From: CATQHP01 sp965214915 | GTDB lineage: Bacteria; Acidobacteriota; Terriglobia; Bryobacterales; UBA6623 | NCBI GenBank assembly: GCA_965214915.1 | Contig: CBDCCP010000003.1 | Location: 558,001-622,000, forward strand | DNA length: 64,000 bases | Direction: 5' to 3' | In this document: positions 33,520 to 41,228 of the stretch, piece by piece | Numbering within the stretch: the stretch's first letter is position 1 | Layout: each line of letters begins with the position of its first letter | The notes under the pieces: generated by a model | Seen by the model: the letters and a program-made list of their open reading frames with translations, nothing else | Told to the model about the DNA's origin: nothing | Database searches by the model: none | Program-made: the position numbers and the translations under genes

Positions 33520-34121
33520 GCCGCGTCTCCCGCGAACGTTTGGCGCACGGAACCGCGGATGACGCGCGGCACGGCGCTCCACTCGCGCCGCTCGCGCACG
33601 GCGGTAGCCGATACGGCGTCGTAATGCGCTGCAATCTCGAAAGGGTGAATTCGCCCGGCGTGGCGCGGCGCCGGCGCATACGTTCCCGCGCGCGAGCCGA
33701 CCAGGAGTTGAAAATGCCGCAACTGCTCGTCGAACGAAGGCGCGCCGCCGTAGTCCCAGGATACGAAGCGCTCGGCTGCGTCGCGGCCGCCGATGACGTA
33801 CAACTCGACGGATTCCGGGACCTGCTCGCGGAACTCCTGCACGATCTCGCCGACCAGGCTGCGCTCGCAGGAAGCGGCGAGCCGGGCGCCGTCGCCTTGG
33901 GCGAGCAGCTTGATCCATTCGAGGCGTTGCGCGAACCCGTTGCGGTCGAGCCTCTTGTGCGGCAAGGTTTGCGGCAGCACGAAGGCTACCTGATCCAGCG
34001 CAAACCGCTCTTGCGCGGCATCGGCCAAGGCGACGTGGGCGACGGTCGGCGGGTGGAACGCTGCGGGCAGAATGCCCAGGCGCGCTTGCGCCGCCAGTCT
34101 CCCTTGGACGAAGCGGATCAC
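33516..34121 (-). CDS. Nicotinate-nucleotide adenylyltransferase-like nucleotidyltransferase
   Basis: This 201-residue protein starts at GTG 34121, which overlaps the previous stop by one base (TAGTG). The N-terminal LGILPAAFHPPTVAHVALAD is a variant of the nucleotidyltransferase motif (usually GxFxPxHxGH), with the catalytic His pair spaced as in NadD-like proteins. VELYVIGGRDAAERF matches the following beta-strand/helix, and VSATAVRERREW stands for the ISSTxIR phosphate-binding motif. It likely transfers AMP to a mononucleotide. A true NadD role is uncertain because the first motif deviates, so no symbol is given. It is tightly coupled to both neighbours. Confidence 0.68.
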   Translation of the reverse strand: MIRFVQGRLAAQARLGILPAAFHPPTVAHVALADAAQERFALDQVAFVLPQTLPHKRLDRNGFAQRLEWIKLLAQGDGARLAASCERSLVGEIVQEFREQVPESVELYVIGGRDAAERFVSWDYGGAPSFDEQLRHFQLLVGSRAGTYAPAPRHAGRIHPFEIAAHYDAVSATAVRERREWSAVPRVIRGSVRQTFAGDAA

Positions 34122-35086
34122 TACTGCAGGTAGGGGCCGAGAACGCGGTCGATCTCGGCGTCGGTCCATGCGTTGACGGCAACGCCCTTGTGCAGCGACC
34201 AGACCTCGAGGTGGTCGCTGAACTCGTCGGGCTGCAGCGTGCGCAGCGGCCCCAGCGTCTCGAGCTCCAGAAACCGCTCGTTGGCAAAGGTCTCGTACGA
34301 CGCCCCCATGTCGGGGTACTCCCGGCCGGCCGGCGCCCGATATTTCTTGACGAACAGGCTGCCGTCGAGCAGGTAGGCGCCCCGCGTCTCGGGGTTGAAC
34401 AGGCCGATCTTTTCGGGGTCGGCATTGTTCGCGTCCTGCCGCAGGACGATGTACTTTTCGAGCCAGCTCCAACGCGGATCGCTCATGTTCGTAAAGGCGA
34501 AAACGATCAACGGATTTGTCGGCGCGAGCACTTCGGGATGGGTTCCGCGCGGCGGCAGCGTGGTCACCGCGACCCCGCCCGGCGCCATCATCGAGAGCGC
34601 CCAGGGAGCGATGCGCAGGGGCCAGATCGTCTTGTTGGTAAGCCGGTGACGCACCTGAACCTCGCTGCCGGTTTCCGCGAGCTCGACCTCGATCTGTTTT
34701 TGGACGCCGGTATGCTCGACGGGGGCGCGCGCCGTGAGGACGTTTCCCGCGATGCGGATGTCCACCGGCTCATTGTCGGCGCCGTAGCTGTACACCGGGT
34801 CTTCAGGGCCGACCCAAAGCCGGCTGCCGCCGAACAAGCGCCACTGCTCGCCGCCGGTCTTGCCGAGGTCTTCTTCGAGCTCGACGAACATGTTGCGGCC
34901 GCCGATAAAGCCGTAGCGGATGATGCGCGGGCCGACGTCCGCGGTGACGATCAACTCGACCTCGCCGTTGGCGACGCGGTAGCAGTTCGGCCAACCTCGG
35001 TATGCGGTTTTTTCGATGGTCACGGCGGCAATGAGCGGCGCGGGCGTCAATGTTGCAAGGACAAAAAGAAAGGTTCTCGCTGTCAC
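34121..35086 (-). CDS. Secreted protein, DUF4380-like beta-sandwich
   Basis: This exported protein of about 321 residues starts at GTG 35086 (VTARTFLFVLATLTPAPLIA is the signal peptide). I preferred this over an upstream ATG that would overlap the SDR gene by 29 bases. The core begins WPNCYRVANGEVELIVTADV and continues with GPRIIRYGFIGGRNMF and GGSRLWVGPEDP. These are typical of DUF4380-like proteins related to galactose-mutarotase-type sugar-binding sandwiches. It may bind or modify carbohydrates outside the cytoplasm, but no activity is known for the family. It starts 11 bases after the SDR stop. Confidence 0.72.
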   Translation of the reverse strand: MTARTFLFVLATLTPAPLIAAVTIEKTAYRGWPNCYRVANGEVELIVTADVGPRIIRYGFIGGRNMFVELEEDLGKTGGEQWRLFGGSRLWVGPEDPVYSYGADNEPVDIRIAGNVLTARAPVEHTGVQKQIEVELAETGSEVQVRHRLTNKTIWPLRIAPWALSMMAPGGVAVTTLPPRGTHPEVLAPTNPLIVFAFTNMSDPRWSWLEKYIVLRQDANNADPEKIGLFNPETRGAYLLDGSLFVKKYRAPAGREYPDMGASYETFANERFLELETLGPLRTLQPDEFSDHLEVWSLHKGVAVNAWTDAEIDRVLGPYLQ

Positions 35087-35096
35087 GGCGAATCGG

Positions 35097-35858
35097 TTAA
35101 TAAGTGGCTCGCCCGCCGCTGACATCGTAGCACTGGCCCGTCACGAAGGAACAGTCGGGACTGGCCAGAAAATGCGCGACCGCGGCGACTTCTTCGATCG
35201 TGCCCGTGCGGCCCCTGGGGATCTTCGAGGTCATGTAGGCGACCTGTTCTTCGGTAATCTGGTCGAGTATCGGCGTGCGGATCACCGTCGGACTGATCGC
35301 GTTGACGCAGATGTTGTAGCCGGCCGTTTCTTTTCCCAGCGACTTCGAGAGCGCGATGACCCCGGACTTGGACGCCGAATAGGCGGTCATGTTGGGGTTG
35401 CCTTCCTTGCCGGCCAATGAGGCGATGTTGACGATCCGCCCGTAGTTGTTGGCGATCATGTGCGCGGTTACGGCGCGGCAGCAGTAGAAGACGCCGTTGA
35501 GGTTGACGTCGATGACGGAATGCCAGTCCTCGTCGCTCTGCTCCTGGATGGGGGCGGCTTTCCCGGCGATGCCGGCGCAATTGACGAGGATGTGGAGCCG
35601 CCCGCTGTTCTCGATCAAGCTCGCGAACGTGTCCGCCACAGCCGGGCCGTCGGAGACGTCAAGCTTTACCGCCTCGGCCTGCAAGCTTTGGGCGCGCAAC
35701 TCTTCGGCGGACGCTTCCGCACCCGCGAGGTTGCGGTCCGCGACGATGGCTTGCGCTCCGGCCCGCGCCAGCCGGCGGGCGATGCCTGCGCCGATGCCGC
35801 GAGCGGCGCCGGTGACCACGGCCGTCTGGCCGCACAGATCGAAGAAACCGCCGCTCAC
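35097..35858 (-). CDS. SDR-family NAD(P)-dependent oxidoreductase
   Basis: This 253-residue cytosolic classical SDR begins with a GTG codon. It has the dinucleotide-binding motif TGAARGIGAGIA, the NCAG variant of NNAG, the catalytic Ser in VNIASLAGKEG and YSASK (Tyr and Lys of the active site). ISPTVIRTPI and the C-terminal FVTGQCYDVSGG complete the fold. It probably reduces or oxidises a sugar or ketoacyl substrate; Asp at the end of beta-2 (IVADRNLAG) suggests NAD(H). It lies seven bases after the rplI stop on the same strand, but its role is probably unrelated to translation. Confidence 0.9.
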   Translation of the reverse strand: MSGGFFDLCGQTAVVTGAARGIGAGIARRLARAGAQAIVADRNLAGAEASAEELRAQSLQAEAVKLDVSDGPAVADTFASLIENSGRLHILVNCAGIAGKAAPIQEQSDEDWHSVIDVNLNGVFYCCRAVTAHMIANNYGRIVNIASLAGKEGNPNMTAYSASKSGVIALSKSLGKETAGYNICVNAISPTVIRTPILDQITEEQVAYMTSKIPRGRTGTIEEVAAVAHFLASPDCSFVTGQCYDVSGGRATY

Positions 35859-35864
35859 GACGCG

Positions 35865-36425
35865 CTAACCCTCCTCGGCAGCGTCGCCGCTCGCGACAGT
35901 CTCCGCTGCTTCGGCGGCCTCGGTTTGCGCGCCGCCGTCGGCAGGCTCTTCCTCGGGAGTCAGCGGTTCGTCTTCGCGCCCTTCGGCGCGGACTTCGACT
36001 TTGACCGTCGTCTCCACGTCCTTGTAGAAGCGAATGGGGATGTCGTAGTCGCCGACGACGCGCAGGGGCGTCTTCAGGTCGATGCGGTGGCGGTCGATGG
36101 CGATCCCCTGCTCAGCCAGAGCGGCGGCGATCTGGCGGTTGGTGACCGAACCGAAGAGTTGATCTTTCTGACCGGCGCGGGCGACGACGCGGACGACAAC
36201 GCCTTCGAGCGCGGCAGCCTGCTTCTCGGCGTCGCCGCGCAGACGAACCGCCTCGCGCAGCGCCGCCGCCCGCATCTCTTCGAGTTGCTTGAGACTGCCC
36301 TTGGCAGCGGGGATGGCCAGCTTCTGCGGGTAGAGGTAGTTGCGGGCGTAGCCGTCGGCGACCTTGACCACCTGGCCGCGGTCGCCCAGCCTGGAGATGT
36401 CTTTTTTGAGAATGACTTCGAGCAT
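35865..36425 (-). CDS. rplI: Large ribosomal subunit protein bL9 with acidic C-terminal tail
   Basis: bL9 binds 23S rRNA at the base of the L1 stalk. The N-terminal domain is clear: LKKDISRLGDRGQVVKVADGYARNYLYP is the conserved rRNA-binding region, split here for quoting as KVADGYARNYLYP. The long helix (residues about 41-75) and C-terminal domain (GSVTNRQIAAALAEQGIAID) follow. At 186 residues it is about 35 longer than usual: the end after residue about 150 is rich in Glu and Ala and probably disordered. It is the last of the rpsF-rpsR-rplI genes, seven bases after rpsR. Confidence 0.96.
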   Translation of the reverse strand: MLEVILKKDISRLGDRGQVVKVADGYARNYLYPQKLAIPAAKGSLKQLEEMRAAALREAVRLRGDAEKQAAALEGVVVRVVARAGQKDQLFGSVTNRQIAAALAEQGIAIDRHRIDLKTPLRVVGDYDIPIRFYKDVETTVKVEVRAEGREDEPLTPEEEPADGGAQTEAAEAAETVASGDAAEEG

Positions 36426-36431
36426 CGCGGC

Positions 36432-36857
36432 CTACCCCTGCTTGCCCTTCTTGATTTCGCCGGCGAACGGCAGCAGCGCGATGTTGCGCGCGCGCTTGAC
36501 TGCCTGCCGCAACTGGCGCTGGTGGTGGGAGCTCAACCCCGTGTGGCGGCGGGGCAGGATTTTGCCGCGGTCGCCGAGGAACTGCTTCAGGTTGTCGACA
36601 TCTTTGTAATTGATGTCGTCGATCTTGTTGACACTGAAAAAATCGACTTTGCGGCGCCGGAAAAACCGTTTGCCGCCGGCGTTTGCCTGCCGCGGACGGC
36701 GGTCGCCCGCCGGTCTCGCTGCGCGGGCGGCGGGGCTTTCGCCGGATGCCTGCCCCGGACGCGGCGCAGCGCCGGCGGGTTGTGCTCCGCCGGGCGCCGC
36801 GCTTGCCGGAGATTCCTCGGGGGCCGGCGGGGCCATGGATTCCTGATTCTCAGCCAT
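36432..36857 (-). CDS. rpsR: Small ribosomal subunit protein bS18 with long N-terminal extension
   Basis: The C-terminal ~75 residues are canonical bS18: FFRRRKVDFFSVNKIDDINY, LKQFLGDRGKILPRRHTGLS and RQLRQAVKRARNIALLPF. It binds 16S rRNA on the platform as a dimer with bS6. The N-terminal ~65 residues are an Ala/Pro/Gly/Arg-rich, low-complexity extension absent from the usual 75-80-residue protein. The ATG at 36857 has GGGAGA eight bases upstream, so the extension looks truly translated. No ssb gene separates it from rpsF, unlike in many bacteria. Confidence 0.95.
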   Translation of the reverse strand: MAENQESMAPPAPEESPASAAPGGAQPAGAAPRPGQASGESPAARAARPAGDRRPRQANAGGKRFFRRRKVDFFSVNKIDDINYKDVDNLKQFLGDRGKILPRRHTGLSSHHQRQLRQAVKRARNIALLPFAGEIKKGKQG

Positions 36858-36874
36858 TTCTTTTCTCCCGATTC

Positions 36875-37342
36875 TTAATTCTCAATACTTGTTTGCGCTG
36901 CCGCCGCTTGGTCGGGAGCGCTGCCCGGTTGCGCCGGGACGGGCGCGCTCGGGGCGGCAGGACGCGGAGCCGCCGGGCGGGGGGTGCTCTGCGGAGCCCG
37001 CGCCGCTCTTTTCTCCCTGCGCTTTTTCAGCTTTTCGAGCCGCCGCAGGTCTTCGTCTATGCGGATGGTCATGAACTTGATGACGGCATCGGAGACGCGC
37101 AGCCGGCGCTCGATTTCGCGCGGCAGCGAAGACTTGTCTTCCGCCGAGTATTGCATGAAGACGTAGCGCCCGTCGGCAAAGCCGCGGACGGGGTAGGCCA
37201 AGCGGCGCTTGCCCCACTCATCCACCTTATCGACAGCGGCGCCGCCTTCCGTCAGCGCCGTCCGGACTTGTTCGACCGCGGCCCGCGTCTCCTCTTCGGG
37301 AAGATCGGGCTTGACGATAAACACCAATTCGTAAATTCTCAT
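36875..37342 (-). CDS. rpsF: Small ribosomal subunit protein bS6 with Pro/Ala-rich tail
   Basis: This 155-residue protein starts at ATG 37342 (MRIYELVFIVKPDLPEEE), overlapping the pth stop by four bases (ATGA). The ferredoxin-like bS6 core (residues 1-100) has the family segments WGKRRLAYPVRGFADGRYVF and SDAVIKFMTIRID. A C-terminal tail of about 45 residues is Pro/Ala-rich (PRPAAPRPAAPSAPVPAQPG). bS6 pairs with bS18, which carries a matching low-complexity N-terminal extension in this genome. It lies 17 bases upstream of rpsR in the operon. Confidence 0.96.
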   Translation of the reverse strand: MRIYELVFIVKPDLPEEETRAAVEQVRTALTEGGAAVDKVDEWGKRRLAYPVRGFADGRYVFMQYSAEDKSSLPREIERRLRVSDAVIKFMTIRIDEDLRRLEKLKKRREKRAARAPQSTPRPAAPRPAAPSAPVPAQPGSAPDQAAAAQTSIEN

Positions 37343-37962
37343 TGTTCCTCTGTTTGTTGCCCGCGGGCGCGGCGGTTGCAATCCGCCATGGCCTTTTCGG
37401 CGCCCTCGGCAAGTAACCGGCGGACAAAGCCCGCCGCTCGGTTTACGATGGCATCCGCTTCATCGAGTTGCTCTCGACGCAACGGACGCAGCAGAAAATC
37501 GGCGCCGCTTGCGAGGCGGCGGCCGGGGTGAATGCCGATGCGCAAACGCGCGAAATCCGACGAACCCAGCGAGCCGATGATGGACTTCATGCCGTTATGT
37601 CCCGCGGACGAACCCTTGAGCTTGATGCGCAAAGTCTCCCACGGCAGGTCCAGGTCGTCGTAAACGATCAAGAGCCGGTCGAGCGTCAGCTCGTAACGCC
37701 GCAACAGCCCCTTGACCGGTCCGCCGCTCAAGTTCATGAACGAGAGCGGTTTGGCGAGAACGACGGATTTGCCGCCGATCGCGCCGAGTCCGACGAGGGC
37801 GTTTTCCTCGGGGCGGGTCACCCGAATGCCTTCGTCCTCCGCCAGGCGGTCGATCGTCATATACCCCAGATTGTGGGGCGTCTGCCGATACTCTTCGCCC
37901 GGATTCCCCAAACCGACGATAAGAAACTCCGCGCCGGTCTTTTTCCTGCGCCGCCATAACAT
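37339..37962 (-). CDS. pth: Peptidyl-tRNA hydrolase
   Basis: Pth frees tRNA from peptidyl-tRNAs that drop off the ribosome. The 207-residue protein shows the family motifs FLIVGLGNPGEEYRQTPHNL (catalytic His in TPHN), KPLSFMNLSGGPV, LIVYDDLDLP and GSSAGHNGMKSI. A short basic N-terminal extension (MLWRRRKKTGAE) precedes the usual start. The stop overlaps the rpsF start, and rplY lies just upstream. The rplY-pth pair is a widely conserved arrangement. Confidence 0.97.
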   Translation of the reverse strand: MLWRRRKKTGAEFLIVGLGNPGEEYRQTPHNLGYMTIDRLAEDEGIRVTRPEENALVGLGAIGGKSVVLAKPLSFMNLSGGPVKGLLRRYELTLDRLLIVYDDLDLPWETLRIKLKGSSAGHNGMKSIIGSLGSSDFARLRIGIHPGRRLASGADFLLRPLRREQLDEADAIVNRAAGFVRRLLAEGAEKAMADCNRRARGQQTEEQ

Positions 37963-37998
37963 GATCGACTCCGGCAGCGAAAGCCGGCTTCAGGACTA

Positions 37999-38649
37999 TC
38001 AGTCACCTTTCTTGGCCTTTGCTTCCCCGCCGTCCTCGGCAGCCTGTTCCTGCTCGCCGCCTTCTTCGGCGGAGTCAGCGGCGGCGCTTGTCTTCGCAGC
38101 CAGGATGTGGAGGATCAACTTATCCTCGGCCTCCGCCAGCTTGTACTTGCCGCTTGCCGGGATGTCGTCGGCGCGGATCGCTTGGCCGACATGCAGATCG
38201 GCGATGTCCACCTCGATTTTTTCCGGAATGTCGAGCGGCAGGCACTCGATCGTGACTTCGCGGCTGATCATTTCCTCGAAGCCGCCCTGATTCTTGACGC
38301 CGAAGGCTACTCCGACAGGAACGACGGGGACCGCTACCGTGACGGTCTTTTCCAGATCGACCCGTCGCAGATCGACGTGCAGCAGCGCGTGATTCACGGG
38401 GTCGATCTGGTAGTCGACGGCCATCGCGGATTCGTTGTCGCCGCCGCCCTTCAAATTCAAAATGCTGTTCCGGCCGGCGGAGCTTTGCAGCAGCCGGGTC
38501 ATGCGCTTGGTATCGACGGCGATCGCGCGCGGCTCCTTGCTTAAACCGTAAACGATGCCGGGCGTCCATCCTGAGGCGCGGAGGCGCCGCGCTTCGTTCT
38601 TGCCGCGCGTAGCGCGCGCCGAAACTTCAAAATCGATTTGGTGTTGCAT
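37999..38649 (-). CDS. rplY: Large ribosomal subunit protein bL25, Ctc form
   Basis: This 216-residue protein is the long CTC type. It binds 5S rRNA with its N-terminal domain (VSARATRGKNEARRLRASGW, then PGIVYGLSKEP). A C-terminal TL5-like beta domain (VDLEKTVTVAVPVVPVGVAF, EVTIECLPLDIPEKIEVDI) follows, and the end is an acidic tail rich in Glu, Ala and Gly. The CTC form is often stress-related. The gene lies between prs and pth, 36 bases before pth, all on the minus strand. Confidence 0.96.
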   Translation of the reverse strand: MQHQIDFEVSARATRGKNEARRLRASGWTPGIVYGLSKEPRAIAVDTKRMTRLLQSSAGRNSILNLKGGGDNESAMAVDYQIDPVNHALLHVDLRRVDLEKTVTVAVPVVPVGVAFGVKNQGGFEEMISREVTIECLPLDIPEKIEVDIADLHVGQAIRADDIPASGKYKLAEAEDKLILHILAAKTSAAADSAEEGGEQEQAAEDGGEAKAKKGD

Positions 38650-38727
38650 CTCAATTCGTCTTCTCTTGCCGGGCGTCTTGTCCTGTCGGGCGCAACGGCC
38701 GCCGGCAATCGCGGCGCTCCTGAATCC

Positions 38728-39675
38728 TTATTCGAATAGTACGCTGATCGAGGTCTCGTCGTGGATCGATGCGATTGCTTTGGCCAGCAGCGGAGCTACG
38801 CTCAACTGACGGATCTTGCCGCATTCGCGGGCCTGCTTCGAGAGTGGAATCGAGTCGGTAACCACAAGCTCGGTCAGCCCCGATTCTTCAATTCTAGCGA
38901 CTGCGGAGCCTGAAAGCACGGCATGCGTGCAACTTGCGTAAACCGCGTCCACCCCTTTTTCGAGCAATGCCTCGACGCCCTGAACCAGCGTTCCGGCGGT
39001 ATCGACCAGGTCGTCCACGATCAGACAGGTGCGTCCTCTGACCTTGCCGATGACGTGCATGACTTCGGCGACGTTCGCTTCCTCGCGGCGCTTGTCGATG
39101 ATCGCCAGCGGCGCCTTGAGGCGCGCCGCGGTCGCGCGGGCGCGCCGCGTGCCTCCGGCGTCGGGAGAAACCACCGTCAAGCGAGGCAGGTTGAGCTGCG
39201 ACAGGTAATCCACCATTACCGGGCGTCCGTAAAGGTGATCCACCGGGATATCGAAGAACCCCTGGATCTGCGCCGCATGCAGATCGAGCGTCAATACCCG
39301 ATCCGCGCCGGCCGTCACCAGCAGGCTTGCCACCAGCTTTGCCGAAATCGGGACGCGCGGCCTGTCTTTGCGGTCCTGCCGCGAATATCCGTAGTAAGGC
39401 AGCACCGCCGTGATGCGTTTCGCCGAGGCCCGGCGCAGCGCGTCCAGCATCAGCAACAACTCCATCAAGTTCTTATCCCCGGGCGTGCAGGTCGATTGGA
39501 CGACGAAAACGTCCCTGCCGCGGACGTTTTCCTCGATCTGCAGATAGATTTCACCGTCGGAAAATGTCCGCAGCATGTGCTTGCCCGGCTCGATCTGCAG
39601 GCAATCGCAGATACTTCGGGTCAACTCCGGATTGGCGGAGCCGCTGAAGACGGTCAGACGATCACGATCGGCCAT
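38728..39675 (-). CDS. prs: Ribose-phosphate pyrophosphokinase (PRPP synthetase)
   Basis: This 315-residue class I enzyme makes PRPP from ribose-5-phosphate and ATP for nucleotide, His, Trp and NAD synthesis. Visible motifs are FSDGEIYLQIEENVRGRDVF, the flexible loop YSRQDRKDRPR, the ribose-5-phosphate loop DLVDTAGT and the regulatory segment DLHAAQIQGFFDIPVDHLY. The ATG at 39675 has GGGAG about 10 bases upstream. Upstream is ispE (23 bases) and downstream rplY. This ispE-prs-rplY-pth order is conserved across many bacteria. Its product feeds apt, four genes upstream in transcription order. Confidence 0.97.
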   Translation of the reverse strand: MADRDRLTVFSGSANPELTRSICDCLQIEPGKHMLRTFSDGEIYLQIEENVRGRDVFVVQSTCTPGDKNLMELLLMLDALRRASAKRITAVLPYYGYSRQDRKDRPRVPISAKLVASLLVTAGADRVLTLDLHAAQIQGFFDIPVDHLYGRPVMVDYLSQLNLPRLTVVSPDAGGTRRARATAARLKAPLAIIDKRREEANVAEVMHVIGKVRGRTCLIVDDLVDTAGTLVQGVEALLEKGVDAVYASCTHAVLSGSAVARIEESGLTELVVTDSIPLSKQARECGKIRQLSVAPLLAKAIASIHDETSISVLFE

Positions 39676-39698
39676 AATACAAAACTCCCGCTCGGCAT

Positions 39699-40622
39699 TC
39701 AGGCAATCGGCGGCTGCGCGCCGCGGTACTCGGCGCGCGGCAAGAACCGGCACGCGACGGCCTCGAGCCCCTCGGCCGCGAACGATCGGGCAGCGGCGTC
39801 CGCTTCCTTCCCGAACTCGAAGATTCCGAACAAAGCCGAGCCGCTGCCGGACATCGACGCGAGGCGCGCCCCGGCGTCCAGCAGTTGTTGCTTGATGGTT
39901 TCGAGTTGCGGGAATTGACGGAAAACAATCTGCTCGAAGTCGTTGGCGATTACCCCTGCGAGGTTCGCAGCGCCCCCGGCATCGTATGCGCGAATCGCTG
40001 AACGGAAACTATTTATGATACGGCGCTGCGCTGCGGGTGTCAATTTTCCGGCGGCCCGTTGCGCGAACTGTCGATAAGCCCAGGGGGTCGAGACTGCGAT
40101 GTCTGGAGTAACGACAACGACGGGGTTGGCGGGCCGGTCCGCGAGCGGATAGACCTCCTCTCCACGGCCGCTGCCGAGCGCCGTGCCGCCAACGAGGAAA
40201 AACGGAACGTCGCTGCCCAAGTCGGCCGCGATTTCATGGAGCGCAGCCTCGTCCAAAGGGGGCCGAGCCAGTCCGCCGAGCGCCGTCAGAACGGCCGCCG
40301 CGTCGCTCGATCCGCCGCCCAAGCCGGCGCCGGCCGGGATATTTTTCTGCAGTCTGATGCCGACGCGGGCGGTCAGGCCCAAGCGGTCCAACAAGGCCCG
40401 CGCCGCGCGCGCCGCGAGATTGTCGTCGTTCTCCAGGTCGGGACGGTTGCAGCGCAACTCGATGCGGGTTGCGGCGGCCGGCTCGCAGGAGACTTCCACC
40501 CGGTCCGCGAGCGAAATCGTCTGGAAGACCGTGCGCAACTCGTGATAGCCGTCGGGGCGGCGTCCCAGTATGCGCAGGCCCAGGTTGATTTTGGCCGGGG
40601 CCTGCCGGATGACCGTCGGCAT
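39699..40622 (-). CDS. ispE: 4-diphosphocytidyl-2-C-methyl-D-erythritol kinase
   Basis: IspE phosphorylates CDP-ME in the methylerythritol phosphate route to isoprenoids. It belongs to the GHMP kinase superfamily. The protein (307 residues) starts at ATG 40622 with APAKINLGLRILGRRPDGYH, containing the CDP-ME-binding Lys. The ATP loop is PAGAGLGGGSSDAAA. The catalytic Asp lies in DLGSDVPFFLVGGTALGSGR, and the final motif is RLASMSGSGSALFG. The start lies 22 bases after the apt stop. Length matches the family. Confidence 0.96.
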   Translation of the reverse strand: MPTVIRQAPAKINLGLRILGRRPDGYHELRTVFQTISLADRVEVSCEPAAATRIELRCNRPDLENDDNLAARAARALLDRLGLTARVGIRLQKNIPAGAGLGGGSSDAAAVLTALGGLARPPLDEAALHEIAADLGSDVPFFLVGGTALGSGRGEEVYPLADRPANPVVVVTPDIAVSTPWAYRQFAQRAAGKLTPAAQRRIINSFRSAIRAYDAGGAANLAGVIANDFEQIVFRQFPQLETIKQQLLDAGARLASMSGSGSALFGIFEFGKEADAAARSFAAEGLEAVACRFLPRAEYRGAQPPIA

Positions 40623-40644
40623 GAGGGGCCGCCAAGACGCCTGC

Positions 40645-41167
40645 CTACGAGTCGTAGTGCAACAGCGCGGCGACATCGTAGCTCGCCAGCTTGCCGCGGC
40701 CGTTCAAGAAACCGAGCTCGATGACGAAAGACAACCCCGTGACCGTCCCGCCCAGGTCTTCGATCAATTTGACGCAGGCGGCGGCGGTTCCCCCGGTCGC
40801 CAGCAGATCGTCGACGATGAGCACCCGCTGTCCGGGTTGCACGGCGTCGGTGTGAATCTCGAGCGTATCGCTGCCGTACTCGAGGTCGTAGCTGACTTGG
40901 GTTGTCTCCGCCGGGAGCTTGCCGGGTTTGCGCACCGGCACGAACCCCACGCCGAGCTCGGAGGCCAGCGGCGGCCCGAACAAAAAGCCGCGGGATTCGA
41001 TCCCGGCGACCACGTCGATCCGCCGCCCGTCCGCTTGCTCGGCCAGTGAATCGGTGATGAGCTTGAGCCCTCGCGCGCTTTTCAGAGCGGTGGTGATGTC
41101 GTAGAACAAAATGCCCGGCTTGGGGAAGTCCGGCACTTCGCGAATCAGAGATTTCAATTCATCCATA
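40645..41167 (-). CDS. apt: Adenine phosphoribosyltransferase
   Basis: Apt salvages adenine with PRPP to AMP. The 173-residue protein starts at ATG 41167 (MDELKSLIREVPDFPKPGIL) with GGAG just upstream. It has the conserved FPKPGILFYDITTAL, GIESRGFLFGPPLA, VRKPGKLPAET and the PRPP-binding loop VLIVDDLLATGGTA. It precedes ispE and prs on the same strand, so nucleotide salvage and PRPP supply are probably expressed together. Length and motifs are standard. Confidence 0.97.
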
Positions 41168-41228
41168 TCGCTCCGCCCCCGAAGCATCCATGATAACCGA
41201 GCCGCGAGGAAGCGCAGGCCGCGCCCGC

